64,000 bases of DNA from assembly GCA_041396245.1 (NCBI GenBank), contig JAWKYW010000010.1, positions 47,607 through 111,606 on the forward strand, in the 5' to 3' direction. Source of the DNA: Desulfobacillus sp041396245. GTDB taxonomy: Bacteria > Pseudomonadota > Gammaproteobacteria > Burkholderiales > Rhodocyclaceae. Shown in pieces: positions 32,406 to 46,272 of this stretch. The notes under the pieces were generated by a model that was not told the origin of the DNA, did no database searches, and saw only the letters and a list, made by a program, of their open reading frames with translations. Made by a program: the position numbers and the translations under genes. The first letter of the stretch is position 1. Each line of letters starts with the position of its first letter.

Positions 32406-34522
32406 ACACGGTTACTAAAAACATACTTCGACAGTTGCTTCTGCCGATCTGCCTGCTGCTGACCCAGCCGGCCTGGGCACAGAACGCCATCGAGGCGCTG
32501 GAGGTCGGCCAGCAGGGCGGCGACGTGGTCCTGAAACTGACGACCAGCCAGCCACTGGCTTCGGCGCCGGCGAGCTTCAGCGTGGCCAACCCGCCGCGCG
32601 TCGCCTTCGACTTTCCGGGCGTCAGGAACGCGGTGGGCCGGAATGCCCAGACCGTCAATGAAGGCGACCTGCGCAGCGTGAACCTGGTCGAGTCCGGCGG
32701 CCGCACGCGACTCGTGCTGAACCTCAAACAGGTGCGACAGGCCACGACCCGGATCGAGGGCAAGGATCTGTTCATCACCGTCAGTGGCGGGATGCCCGAT
32801 ACGACTGCGCAGGCCGGGCCGGCGAGTACGCAGAAGTTTGCGGAGGCCAGGCCTTCCGCGCAGATGCCCAGCATTCGCGACATCAACTTCCGTCGCGGAA
32901 ACAATGGCGAGGGACGCGTTGTCGTCGACCTGTCGGACAGCAACGTGGGCATCGACATTCGCCAGCAGGGTCCCAATCTGGTGGTCGAATTCCAGAAAAC
33001 GGATTTGCCCGACAATCTGCGGAAGCGCCTGGACGTGACCGATTTCGCTACGCCGATCACCACGGTGAATACGCAGCCCCAGGGCGAGAACATCCGGATG
33101 GTCATCTCGCCGAAGGGACTGTGGGAACACAATGCCTACCAGAGCGACACCCAGTTTGTGGTCGAGGTCAAGCAAATCGTCGAGGATCCGAACAAGCTCG
33201 TGCAGGGCGGGCGTCAGGGCTACCAGGGCGAAAAGCTGTCGCTGAACTTCCAGAACATCGACATACGCGCGGTACTCCAGGTGATTGCCGACTTCACCGA
33301 TTTCAACATCATCACAAGCGATACCGTCGGCGGCAACCTGACCCTGCGCCTCAAGGACGTTCCCTGGGACCAGGCGCTCGACATCATCCTGCAGGCGAAG
33401 GGGCTGGACAAGCGCAAGAACGGAAACGTCATCTGGATCGCGCCGCGCGACGAGCTTGCCGCCAAGGAGAAGCTGCAACTCGAATCGCGCCAGCAGATTA
33501 CCGATCTGGAGCCGGTCAGGACAGAGACCTTCCAGTTGAATTATCACAAGGCCAAAACGGTCTTCGACTTCCTCAAGAACAAGGATCAGACGGCCCTGTC
33601 CAAGCGGGGCACGGTTATCGTCGATGAGCGCACCAACAAGCTGTTCGTGACCGACTCGCCTTCGCGCCTCGAGGACGTGCGGAGGCTGATTTCCGAAATC
33701 GACCTTCCTGCACGCCAGGTGATGATCGAGGCCCGCATCGTCGAGGCCGACGACAACTTTACGAAAAACGTGGGCGTCCGCCTCGGCTACCACAGCCAGT
33801 CGCCCTTTGCTTCACGCAACCGGATCGGCAACGTCGGCTATGTGTTTGGCGGCGGCCTGGCGGATACCGGCTTCCATACCGGACAAACCGCCACTTCTCC
33901 GAACTTCATTACCGACCAATCTTCCGTGAACTTGCCCGCAACGGCCATTGCCGGCAAGCAGGCCGGCCAGTTCTCCTTCGTCCTCTTCAACAGTGCTGCG
34001 ACCCGCTTCCTCAACCTCGAAATCAGCGCCCTCGAGGCGGACGGCAAGGGCAAGATCATTTCCAGCCCGCGCATCGTCACCGCCGATCAGGTCGAGGCGC
34101 TGATCGAGCAGGGTGTCGAGATTCCCTATCAGCAGGCCACCAGCTCCGGTGCTACCAGTGTTTCCTTCCGCAAGGCGAATCTGGCACTCAAGGTCAAGCC
34201 GCAGATCACGCCGGATGGACGAGTCAACCTCACGGTCGATGTCAACAAGGACTCGCCGAATACCACGATTTCCACCGGCGCCGGCGTGGCGATCGATACC
34301 AAGCATGTCAAGACGGAGGTGCTGGTCGAAAACGGGGGAACGGTGGTCATCGGCGGCATCTACACCCAGGACGAGCGAAACATCACGACCCGGGTGCCCG
34401 TTCTCGGCGACATGCCGTATGTCGGTTTCCTCTTCCGGCACAACGAAAAAAGGGACAACAAGACCGAACTGCTGGTCTTCATCACGCCGAAGATCATCAG
34501 CGAGTCGCTCAGTTTGCGCTGA
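32402..34522 (+). CDS. pilQ: Type IV pilus secretin PilQ
   Basis: A 706-residue outer-membrane secretin. After a signal peptide (residues 1-24, ending AWA-QN) come two AMIN peptidoglycan-binding domains (about 30-110 and 160-235), an STN domain (LSLNFQNIDIRAVLQVIADF, about 280), a secretin N1 domain, and the secretin core ending in VPVLGDMPYVGFLF and LLVFITPKII. It forms the pore through which the pilus crosses the outer membrane. A terminator follows. Confidence 0.96.
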   Translation: MNTVTKNILRQLLLPICLLLTQPAWAQNAIEALEVGQQGGDVVLKLTTSQPLASAPASFSVANPPRVAFDFPGVRNAVGRNAQTVNEGDLRSVNLVESGGRTRLVLNLKQVRQATTRIEGKDLFITVSGGMPDTTAQAGPASTQKFAEARPSAQMPSIRDINFRRGNNGEGRVVVDLSDSNVGIDIRQQGPNLVVEFQKTDLPDNLRKRLDVTDFATPITTVNTQPQGENIRMVISPKGLWEHNAYQSDTQFVVEVKQIVEDPNKLVQGGRQGYQGEKLSLNFQNIDIRAVLQVIADFTDFNIITSDTVGGNLTLRLKDVPWDQALDIILQAKGLDKRKNGNVIWIAPRDELAAKEKLQLESRQQITDLEPVRTETFQLNYHKAKTVFDFLKNKDQTALSKRGTVIVDERTNKLFVTDSPSRLEDVRRLISEIDLPARQVMIEARIVEADDNFTKNVGVRLGYHSQSPFASRNRIGNVGYVFGGGLADTGFHTGQTATSPNFITDQSSVNLPATAIAGKQAGQFSFVLFNSAATRFLNLEISALEADGKGKIISSPRIVTADQVEALIEQGVEIPYQQATSSGATSVSFRKANLALKVKPQITPDGRVNLTVDVNKDSPNTTISTGAGVAIDTKHVKTEVLVENGGTVVIGGIYTQDERNITTRVPVLGDMPYVGFLFRHNEKRDNKTELLVFITPKIISESLSLR

Positions 34523-34543
34523 GCACGCCGCAAGGCATTCAGG

Positions 34544-34567
34544 GGCCGGCCTAGCCGGCCTTTTTTT
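34544..34567 (+). terminator. Intrinsic terminator after pilQ
   Basis: A 7-bp stem GGCCGGC-CTA-GCCGGCC (34544-34560) is followed by seven T (34561-34567). It lies 21 bases after the pilQ stop and separates the pil genes from aroK, which therefore needs its own promoter or read-through. Confidence 0.9.
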
Positions 34568-34657
34568 GCTTTTGGCCTATCCTTGCCTGCTGTGGGCAAG
34601 CCCGCATGTAAGGAATGTGGCTTCATATGATGCGGTCCTGCCTGATAAAATCCAATC

Positions 34658-35185
34658 GTGATCAACTGCGATAACATCTATTTCGTGGGCTTGATGGGGG
34701 CGGGCAAGACGACCATCGGCCGGCATCTGGCGCGGCGTCTGAAGAAGCGCTTTGTCGATTGCGACCATGAAATCGAGGCGCGCACCGGGGTGCGCGTTCC
34801 CGTGATATTCGAAATCGAGGGCGAATCAGGCTTTCGTCGCCGCGAGTCGGAAGTCTTGCTCCGATTATCCGAAGAACACGATTTGGTGCTCGCCACGGGT
34901 GGCGGAGCGGTGTTGGATCCGCAGAACCGCAAGCGCCTTGCTGAAACCGGCCTGGTCGTTTATCTGTGCGCGACGCCCGACGAGTTGTATGCGCGCACGC
35001 GGCTTGATCGCAACCGTCCGCTCCTGCAGGTGGCGGATCCCCTGGCGAAAATCCGTGAGCTTCACGCGCAGCGCGATCCGCTGTATCGTGAAATTGCCGA
35101 TGTCGTGCTCGAGGGCGCCGGTCGGGCGCCGCTGGCGGTGGCGCGCCAGCTCGATCGGGAAATCCGGAATCTATGCGAACCCTGA
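34658..35185 (+). CDS. aroK: Shikimate kinase
   Basis: A 175-residue cytoplasmic kinase of the shikimate (aromatic amino acid) pathway. Walker A GLMGAGKTTIG (residues 10-20), the DHEIEARTG shikimate-binding aspartate and GESGFRRRES loop, LATGGGAV and the LID arginine region RTRLDRNRPLL are all present. The GTG start overlaps no gene; aroB starts within its last 13 bases. Confidence 0.95.
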   Translation: MINCDNIYFVGLMGAGKTTIGRHLARRLKKRFVDCDHEIEARTGVRVPVIFEIEGESGFRRRESEVLLRLSEEHDLVLATGGGAVLDPQNRKRLAETGLVVYLCATPDELYARTRLDRNRPLLQVADPLAKIRELHAQRDPLYREIADVVLEGAGRAPLAVARQLDREIRNLCEP

Positions 35186-36258
35186 AGGTCGCGCTCGATG
35201 CGCGCAGCTACCCGATACACATCGGAGATCGTCTGCTGGACAGAAGCGATCTCATCCTGGCGGCGCTGGCGGCGCCGCTGGCTGCCATCGTCAGCAATGA
35301 AACGGTGGCGCCGCTCTACCTGCCGGGCCTGGCCGGTGGCTTGCGCGCCGCCGGTGTTCGGGTCACCGAGATCGTCCTGCCCGACGGCGAGCGGTACAAG
35401 AACTGGCAGACGCTCAACCGCATTTTCGATGCGTTGCTCGAAAGCCGCTGCGAGCGTGCCACGACGATCATTGCCCTGGGCGGTGGTGTCATCGGCGACC
35501 TGGCAGGTTTTGCCGCGGCGTCCTACCAGCGCGGCGTCCCCTTCATCCAGGTGCCGACCACCCTGCTGGCGCAAGTCGACTCTTCCGTAGGCGGCAAGAC
35601 CGGCATCAACCACCCTCTCGGCAAGAACATGATCGGCGCCTTTTGGCAGCCACGCCTGGTGCTGGCCGATACGGATACCCTGCGAACCCTGCCTGATCGG
35701 GAGTTGTCTGCCGGACTGGCCGAGGTCATCAAGTACGGCCTGATCCGTGATCCGGCCTTCTTCGAGTGGCTGGAACTGAACATGGAGCGGCTGGTGACGC
35801 GCGAACCCGCGGCGCTGACCCATGCCATCGAGCGCTCCTGTACCAACAAGGCCGAGGTTGTAGCGGCCGACGAAACCGAGTCCGGCGTGCGCGCACTGCT
35901 GAATCTTGGCCACACCTTCGGCCATGCCATCGAGGCCGGCCTGGGTTACGGCGAGTGGTTGCACGGCGAAGCGGTTGCCGCCGGAACCGTCATGGCCATG
36001 GCGCTGTCGCGCCAACTGGGTTGGCTGGGCGAGGCGGACGTGGCAAGAGCCGTTTCGCTGTTCAAGCGGGCCGGCTTGCCTGCGCAAGGCCCGGCGCTTG
36101 GAGCGGATCGCTATCTCGAATTGATGGCCCACGACAAGAAGGTGGAGGCCGGCCGCTTGCGTCTGGTTCTTCTCGAAGCCATCGGTCGGGGCGTGATCCG
36201 CAGCGATGTTCCTGCGGCCGAAATCACCGCCGCCATCGAAGCCTGCTGCCGTGGCTAA
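35173..36258 (+). CDS. aroB: 3-dehydroquinate synthase
   Basis: A 361-residue NAD- and metal-dependent enzyme making 3-dehydroquinate. The NAD-binding DGERYKNWQT and GGGVIGDLAGFAAASY segments and the substrate site QVDSSVGGKTGIN are typical. The metal ligands are likely the HTFGHAIE histidines (about residues 248-252) and the HGEAVAAG histidine. It overlaps aroK by 13 bases and the dNTPase gene by 8. Confidence 0.96.
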   Translation: MRTLKVALDARSYPIHIGDRLLDRSDLILAALAAPLAAIVSNETVAPLYLPGLAGGLRAAGVRVTEIVLPDGERYKNWQTLNRIFDALLESRCERATTIIALGGGVIGDLAGFAAASYQRGVPFIQVPTTLLAQVDSSVGGKTGINHPLGKNMIGAFWQPRLVLADTDTLRTLPDRELSAGLAEVIKYGLIRDPAFFEWLELNMERLVTREPAALTHAIERSCTNKAEVVAADETESGVRALLNLGHTFGHAIEAGLGYGEWLHGEAVAAGTVMAMALSRQLGWLGEADVARAVSLFKRAGLPAQGPALGADRYLELMAHDKKVEAGRLRLVLLEAIGRGVIRSDVPAAEITAAIEACCRG

Positions 36259-37399
36259 CGATCGCTTCCGCTCCCGGGGTGCCGACCTTGCATCCTTTGC
36301 CGTTTCCGAGGCCTGCTCGAAGGGGCGGTGGCACCCGGAGCCTGCACCGGCCGCGCGCAGCGAGTTCCAGCGCGACCGCGACCGGGTGGTGCACTCGACG
36401 GCATTCCGCCGCCTCGAATACAAGACACAGGTTTTCGTCAACCATGAAGGCGACCTGTTCCGCACCCGCCTGACGCACAGCATCGAGGTGGCGCAGATCG
36501 CGCGCACCCTGGCGCGTGCCATGCAACTGAACGAGGATCTGGCCGAAGCCATTGCGCTGGCCCATGACCTGGGCCATACCCCATTCGGTCACGCCGGTCA
36601 GGATGCGCTGAATGCCTGCATGCGGGACCACGGCGGATTCGAGCACAACCTGCAAAGCCTGCGCACCGTCGATCTGCTGGAGGAGCGCTACGGCGCCTTC
36701 GACGGCCTCAACCTGACCTATGAAACACGCGAAGGCATTCTCAAGCACTGTGCCGCAAAAAAGGCGCATGAACTAGGCGAATTGGGCCGGCGTTTCATCG
36801 AGGGTACGCAGCCTTCCCTGGAGGCCCAACTCTGCAATCTGGCCGACGAGATCGGCTACAACAATCACGACGTGGATGACGGCCTGCGCTCCGGCCTGAT
36901 CACGCTCGATCTCCTGGATGAGGTCGGCATCTGGACACGACATGTCGCCGAGGTGCGTCGTGCCTACCCGCAGATCGGCGGGCGACGCCTGATCCACGAG
37001 ACGGTGCGGCGCATGATCAATTCCCTGGCGGTCGATCTGATCGAGGAGACCTTGCGCAACATTTCAGCGGCAGGCGTCGAAACCCTCGACGACGTTCGCA
37101 AGGCGCCGCCGCTGGCGGCCTTCAGCGTGGCCATGCATGCCGAGCACAAGGCGCTCAAGCACTTCCTGCGCGTCAATCTGTATCAGCACCATCAGGTGCT
37201 GCGCATGACCAACAAGGCGCGCCGCATCCTCGCCGACCTCTTCGGCGCCTTCATGGAGGATCCGCGCCTGCTGCCGCCGCAGTACCAGCAAATGGCGAAA
37301 GACGACAAGCCGCGGGCCATCGCCGACTATGTTGCAGGCATGACCGACAGGTATGCCATACGCGAGCACCGGCGCCTGTTCGCCGTCGGCGAGATTTAG
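36251..37399 (+). CDS. dgt: Deoxyguanosinetriphosphate triphosphohydrolase-like HD protein
   Basis: A 382-residue HD-superfamily phosphohydrolase cutting dNTPs to deoxynucleosides and triphosphate. Metal-binding residues are visible in RLTHSIEVAQIART (about residues 74-87), HDLGHTPFGHAGQ and FEHNLQSLR, and YNNHDVDDGLRSG. The GTG at 36251 was chosen because translation begins VANDRFRSRGADLAS, the usual start for this family; the longer reading from 36206 lies inside aroB. The aroB-dgt overlap is conserved in betaproteobacteria. Confidence 0.9.
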   Translation: MANDRFRSRGADLASFAVSEACSKGRWHPEPAPAARSEFQRDRDRVVHSTAFRRLEYKTQVFVNHEGDLFRTRLTHSIEVAQIARTLARAMQLNEDLAEAIALAHDLGHTPFGHAGQDALNACMRDHGGFEHNLQSLRTVDLLEERYGAFDGLNLTYETREGILKHCAAKKAHELGELGRRFIEGTQPSLEAQLCNLADEIGYNNHDVDDGLRSGLITLDLLDEVGIWTRHVAEVRRAYPQIGGRRLIHETVRRMINSLAVDLIEETLRNISAAGVETLDDVRKAPPLAAFSVAMHAEHKALKHFLRVNLYQHHQVLRMTNKARRILADLFGAFMEDPRLLPPQYQQMAKDDKPRAIADYVAGMTDRYAIREHRRLFAVGEI

Positions 37400-37416
37400 C
37401 CGACGGCGCTGCGCCA

Positions 37417-39954
37417 ATGGCACAACCATTTGCCCCGACGACCGGCGTACCCGAACTCGACGCGGTGTTGTGCGGTGTCCAGCGCGGGGACAATGTTGTC
37501 TGGCAGATAGAGTCGCTGGAAGACTACATGGCGCTGGTCAGGCCCTATGCCAATGCCGCACGCGCCTCCGGGAGGCGATTGATTTATTTCCGATTCGCCG
37601 ATCACCCGCCGCTGCCGGCGGATGCCGAGATTCTTTACCCGGACGCGGCAGCTGGCTTCGAGGGGTTTGTCGACCAGGTACATTCGGTCATCGAATCGGC
37701 AGGCAGAGAAACGTTCTATGTGTTCGATTGCCTGTCCTATCTTGCCGATGCATGGCAGTCGGACCGGAAGATGGGGAACTTCTTCCGTCTGACCTGTCCA
37801 CGCCTCTTCGACCTCGACACGGTGACCTATTTCGGCGTTTATCGCAATCGCCATGCGAAATCCGCCATGGGGGTGATCACCAATACCACCCAGTTCATGA
37901 TCGACGTCTTCCGTTGCCGTGAGCGTCTTTATCTGCGCCCGATCAAGGTGCAGCATCGCTCTGCGGCAGCTATGAACCTGATTCATGCCTGGGAATCGGA
38001 GGGCCGCTTCCGGCCTGTTCGGGATAGCGGCACAGTCGCCGAGATTCTCGCCAACTCGCGGTGGCCCGGACTGGAAGACAACCAGATAGCCAGTCACTGG
38101 CAGCAGCAGTTTGCTGCCGCAAGGCCGGTGGTGGCAGCACGACGTGCGGGTTTCCCGGACCCGGCCGAGTGGGAATGGTTTGAACGCCTCAGCCGAATGC
38201 TGTTCGGCGATGACCCGGCGATGTCACAGCTGGTCGACGAATACTTGACTCTCGACGACCTGTTGACGGTGCGCAGCCGCATGATCGGAACCGGCACTAT
38301 TGGCGGTAAGGCGCTCGGCATGTTGCTGGCAAGGGCGGTGCTGCGCCGCGATGCACCACAGCTTAATACCCGGCTTGAAGCGCATGACTCTTTCTATATA
38401 GGCACTGATGTCTTCGACACTTTTCTGATCCACAACGACCTGTGGTGGATTCGCCGCCGGCAGCGCGATCACGCTACTTTCCTCGACGAAATCGAGGAGG
38501 CGCGAAGGCGAATACTTTCCGGCGTTTTCTCGCCGACGACTCTGCGCCAGTTCGAAGGCATGCTGGATTACTTCGGCGAATGGCCTTTCATCGTGCGATC
38601 CAGTTCGCGGCTGGAGGATCGTTACGGCAATGCCTTCGCAGGTCAGTACGATAGTGTGTTTTGCGCCAACCGCGGTCCTTGGGAACAGCGCGTCAGGAGT
38701 CTGCTGGACGCCGTCCTTCAGGTCTATGCCAGCGCCATGAGCGAGAAGGCATTGCGTTATCGCGCGCGGCGCGGCCTGCTTGGCGAGAACGAGCAGATGG
38801 CGGTGTTGATCATGCGCGTATCCGGCACCGCCGGCGGGCGCTATTTCCATCCGCATGCGGCCGGCGTCGGTTTGTCGGTGAATCCCTATCGCTGGAATCC
38901 GCGCATCGACATGAAGGCGGGCGTCATTCGCCTGGTGGCGGGTCTCGGCACACGCGCGGTGGACCGCAATGACGACGATTACACCCGTCTGGTGGCGTTG
39001 AATGCTCCTGATCTGCGTCCCGAAACCAATTTTGGCGACATTGCCCGCCACGCCCAGCGGCGCATGGATGCCATCGACTTGCGGGAAAACCGCTTGGTCA
39101 GTGGCCCCTTCGCCGAGATGATTCGGGACCATCCGGATTTTCCTGTCAACCTGTTCGCTACGCGGGAGGATTCCGGCAAGCCGGCCTTTCTGACCTTTGA
39201 CCGCTTGCTCGGAGAAACCTCTTTCGTGTCCGACCTGCGCGCCATGCTTGTACAACTGCATGCCGCCTATCGATACCCGGTCGAGATCGAATTCGCGCTC
39301 AATGTTCTGGCGGATGGTGGCTACAGGATCAACCTGCTCCAGTGCCGCCCTCTGCAGGTTCGTACCCTTGAGGGGAGGATCGGCATCGCGCCGCCAGCGG
39401 ACGCGCCGCGCCTTTTCGAAGCGCAGGGCGCGGTGATCGGCCCCAGCCGGGTGATCAGGCCTGAGCGACTGGTCTATGTCGTTCAATCCCGCTACGCCGA
39501 GTTGCGATTGGAAGAGCGGCTGGCGGTTGCCCGCCTGATTGGTGTCATCAATCAGGCCAGCATGGATCGTACGCTGGTGCTGCTCGGCCCCGGGCGATGG
39601 GGAACCCGTGATCCTTGGCTGGGCGTTCCAGTGGGCTTTAGCGAGATAAATCACGTGTCGGCACTCTGTGAGATCGTTGCCATGAGCGAGAACCTGATTC
39701 CCGATGTTTCGCTGGGAACCCATTTTCTCAATGAGCTGATTGAAGCCGACATGCTTTACTTCGCCTTGTTTCCCAGCAGGGCAGGCAACAGAATCGATGA
39801 GGCGACAATTCTGTCCCGCCCCAACCGTCTCGGAGAGCTGGTTCCCGGCCACTTGCAGTACGAAGGTGTTGTGCATGTGACCGATTTCGATCCCGGGTCG
39901 GTGACTCTTCATGCCGATTCGGAACAGCAGCGAGTGCTCATGACTGGCGGATAA
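37417..39954 (+). CDS. KaiC/RecA-like domain fused to a PPDK-type ATP-grasp domain, function unknown
   Basis: An 845-residue cytoplasmic protein. Residues about 8-190 resemble a RecA/KaiC fold (TTGVPELDAVLCGVQRGDN, Walker-B-like FYVFDCLSYL), but the Walker A GxxxxGKT is missing, so ATP binding there is doubtful. Residues about 290-650 form a pyruvate-phosphate-dikinase/PEP-synthase N-terminal ATP-grasp domain: IGGKALGM, IVRSSSRLEDRYGNAFAGQ and EIEFALN...INLLQCRPL. The phospho-histidine swivel domain and the PEP/pyruvate barrel are absent. The C-terminal part has LLGPGRWGTRDPWLGVPV and SLGTHFLNEL, found in related uncharacterised proteins. It lies 17 bases after dgt and 128 before gdhA. Confidence 0.75.
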   Translation: MAQPFAPTTGVPELDAVLCGVQRGDNVVWQIESLEDYMALVRPYANAARASGRRLIYFRFADHPPLPADAEILYPDAAAGFEGFVDQVHSVIESAGRETFYVFDCLSYLADAWQSDRKMGNFFRLTCPRLFDLDTVTYFGVYRNRHAKSAMGVITNTTQFMIDVFRCRERLYLRPIKVQHRSAAAMNLIHAWESEGRFRPVRDSGTVAEILANSRWPGLEDNQIASHWQQQFAAARPVVAARRAGFPDPAEWEWFERLSRMLFGDDPAMSQLVDEYLTLDDLLTVRSRMIGTGTIGGKALGMLLARAVLRRDAPQLNTRLEAHDSFYIGTDVFDTFLIHNDLWWIRRRQRDHATFLDEIEEARRRILSGVFSPTTLRQFEGMLDYFGEWPFIVRSSSRLEDRYGNAFAGQYDSVFCANRGPWEQRVRSLLDAVLQVYASAMSEKALRYRARRGLLGENEQMAVLIMRVSGTAGGRYFHPHAAGVGLSVNPYRWNPRIDMKAGVIRLVAGLGTRAVDRNDDDYTRLVALNAPDLRPETNFGDIARHAQRRMDAIDLRENRLVSGPFAEMIRDHPDFPVNLFATREDSGKPAFLTFDRLLGETSFVSDLRAMLVQLHAAYRYPVEIEFALNVLADGGYRINLLQCRPLQVRTLEGRIGIAPPADAPRLFEAQGAVIGPSRVIRPERLVYVVQSRYAELRLEERLAVARLIGVINQASMDRTLVLLGPGRWGTRDPWLGVPVGFSEINHVSALCEIVAMSENLIPDVSLGTHFLNELIEADMLYFALFPSRAGNRIDEATILSRPNRLGELVPGHLQYEGVVHVTDFDPGSVTLHADSEQQRVLMTGG

Positions 39955-39967
39955 TATTGGTTCGACG

Positions 39968-39997
39968 TTGCGTGCGGCTCAAACACTGGGTTATAGT
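39968..39997 (+). promoter_or_regulatory. Candidate gdhA promoter
   Basis: TTGCGT (39968-39973) and TATAGT (39992-39997) are 18 bases apart, an acceptable sigma-70 promoter. Transcription would begin near 40004, right at the first NtrC-like site, about 80 bases before the gdhA ATG. Confidence 0.5.
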
Positions 39998-40001
39998 TTC
40001 G

Positions 40002-40036
40002 CGCCCCGATTTGGTGCGCTGCCCCGAATTGGTGCG
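40002..40036 (+). promoter_or_regulatory. Two tandem NtrC-like binding sites upstream of gdhA
   Basis: CGCCCCGATTTGGTGCG (40002-40018) and TGCCCCGAATTGGTGCG (40020-40036) are direct repeats, 18 bases apart. Each resembles the NtrC consensus TGCACC-N5-GGTGCA: the second matches at 10 of 12 fixed positions. They overlap or follow the predicted transcription start, a location that fits repression, as known for NtrC and gdhA in Pseudomonas. No sigma-54 promoter is visible nearby. Confidence 0.55.
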
Positions 40037-40082
40037 ATCGAAACCGTGCAAATCAAGGGAAGACTAAACTAGGGAGCGACGC

Positions 40083-41423
40083 ATGGAGTACAAGAATCTG
40101 TCGGACTTTATGGACTATGTCCGTTCCAGGGATCCCAATCAACCGGAATTCCTTCAGGCAGTACAAGAAGTAATGGGCAGCCTCTGGAGCTTTATCAGCG
40201 TCAATCCGAAGTATGCCGACTCAGCCCTCCTTGAGCGGCTGGTCGAGCCGGAGCGGGCCATCCAGTTTCGCGTCGCCTGGACGGATGACCACGGCCAGAC
40301 CCACGTGAATCGGGCTTTCCGCATCCAGCATAATTCGGCCATCGGCCCCTTCAAAGGAGGTATGCGATTCCATCCATCGGTCAACCTCTCCATTCTCAAG
40401 TTTCTTGCCTTCGAACAGACGTTCAAGAATGCGCTGACGACCCTGCCGATGGGCGGCGGCAAGGGCGGCTCGGATTTCGACCCGAAGGGCAAGAGCCGCA
40501 ATGAGGTGATGCGTTTCTGTCAGGCCCTGATGGTCGAGCTGTACCGCCATCTTGGCCCGGACACCGACGTCCCCGCCGGCGATATCGGTGTTGGCGGCCG
40601 CGAGGTCGGTTTCATGGCCGGCATGATGAAGAAGCTCTCAAACAACGCCGCCTGCGTATTCACAGGCAAGGGCCTGTCGTTCGGCGGCAGTCTGATCCGC
40701 CCCGAGGCGACGGGTTATGGGCTGGTCTATTTCGTACAGGATATGCTGGCGCGCAAGAACATGTCGTTCGAGGGTATGCGTGTCTCAGTGTCTGGGGCGG
40801 GTAATGTTTCACAATACGCCATAGAGAAGGTACTCGAGTTGGGAGGCAAGGTGGTGACCTGTTCCGATTCTCAGGGCACGGTGATCGACGAGGCCGGGTT
40901 TACCCGAGAGAAACTCGACGTCCTCATGGACATCAAGAACAACCACTACGGCCGGGTGTCCGACTATGCCGAGCGGTTTGGGCTCAAGTATGTGGCCGGC
41001 CAGAAGCCGTGGGGCGTTCCGGTGGATATCGCCCTTCCTTGCGCGACCCAGAACGAGATCGATGGCGAGGATGCCCGTCTGCTCGTCAAGAACGGCGTTA
41101 GGTGTGTTGCCGAGGGCGCGAACATGCCTTCGAATCTCGAAGCCGCACACGTCTTTCTTGATGCCAGGATCCTGTATGGCCCCGGCAAGGCCGCCAATGC
41201 CGGCGGGGTGGCGACTTCCGGGCTGGAAATGACGCAGAATGCAGAACGCCTGCCCTGGGAGCGCCACGAAGTCGACGCCCGACTGCGCATGATCATGACT
41301 GATATTCACAACAATTGCGTGATCTATGGCGAGAAGGACGGCTTCGTAAATTATGTCGATGGCGCCAACATTGCGGGATTCGTCAAGGTGGCTGATGCCA
41401 TGACGGCCCAAGGGCTGTTCTGA
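40083..41423 (+). CDS. gdhA: NADP-specific glutamate dehydrogenase
   Basis: A 446-residue hexameric dehydrogenase converting 2-oxoglutarate and ammonium to glutamate. The substrate-binding MRFHPSVN, catalytic PMGGGKGGSDFDPKGKS (about residues 121-137) and PAGDIGVGGREVGFM blocks are conserved, with a dinucleotide fold at VSGAGNVSQYAIEK. Length and sequence fit the NADP-type bacterial enzyme. AGGGAGCGACGC precedes the ATG. Confidence 0.97.
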   Translation: MEYKNLSDFMDYVRSRDPNQPEFLQAVQEVMGSLWSFISVNPKYADSALLERLVEPERAIQFRVAWTDDHGQTHVNRAFRIQHNSAIGPFKGGMRFHPSVNLSILKFLAFEQTFKNALTTLPMGGGKGGSDFDPKGKSRNEVMRFCQALMVELYRHLGPDTDVPAGDIGVGGREVGFMAGMMKKLSNNAACVFTGKGLSFGGSLIRPEATGYGLVYFVQDMLARKNMSFEGMRVSVSGAGNVSQYAIEKVLELGGKVVTCSDSQGTVIDEAGFTREKLDVLMDIKNNHYGRVSDYAERFGLKYVAGQKPWGVPVDIALPCATQNEIDGEDARLLVKNGVRCVAEGANMPSNLEAAHVFLDARILYGPGKAANAGGVATSGLEMTQNAERLPWERHEVDARLRMIMTDIHNNCVIYGEKDGFVNYVDGANIAGFVKVADAMTAQGLF

Positions 41424-41426
41424 ACC

Positions 41427-41458
41427 GGCCTGTCCGGGCAAGATGTCCCGGGCAGGCC
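41427..41458 (+). other. Strong hairpin after gdhA
   Basis: GGCCTGTCCGGG (41427-41438) and CCCGGGCAGGCC (41447-41458) pair over 12 bp with one G-U wobble and an 8-base loop, 3 bases after the gdhA stop. No T-tract follows, so it may stabilise the mRNA 3' end. Confidence 0.6.
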
Positions 41459-41517
41459 ATGCTTGAAGGCGGGAGCGTTTCTGGGTATATTTCGCTGTTC
41501 GCCCGTATGGTTCCATT

Positions 41518-41551
41518 AAAGCCGGTGCGCATGGCCCAGCACCGGCTTTTT
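41518..41551 (+). terminator. Intrinsic terminator between gdhA and gltB
   Basis: An 11-bp perfect stem AAAGCCGGTGC / GCACCGGCTTT (41518-41549) with a 10-base loop runs into TTTTT. It ends gdhA transcription. Because it lies 84 bases before gltB it could also act as a leader attenuator if a gltB promoter is upstream of it. Confidence 0.8.
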
Positions 41552-41634
41552 ATCGACCTCGTTTCGCATGCCGACCCGGCATGGGCAGGGCGACCCGGCT
41601 CATCAGCCGGTGCATTTGTGTCGAGGAAACTGAG

Positions 41635-46271
<4,637 letters not shown>

Positions 46272-46272
<1 letters not shown>

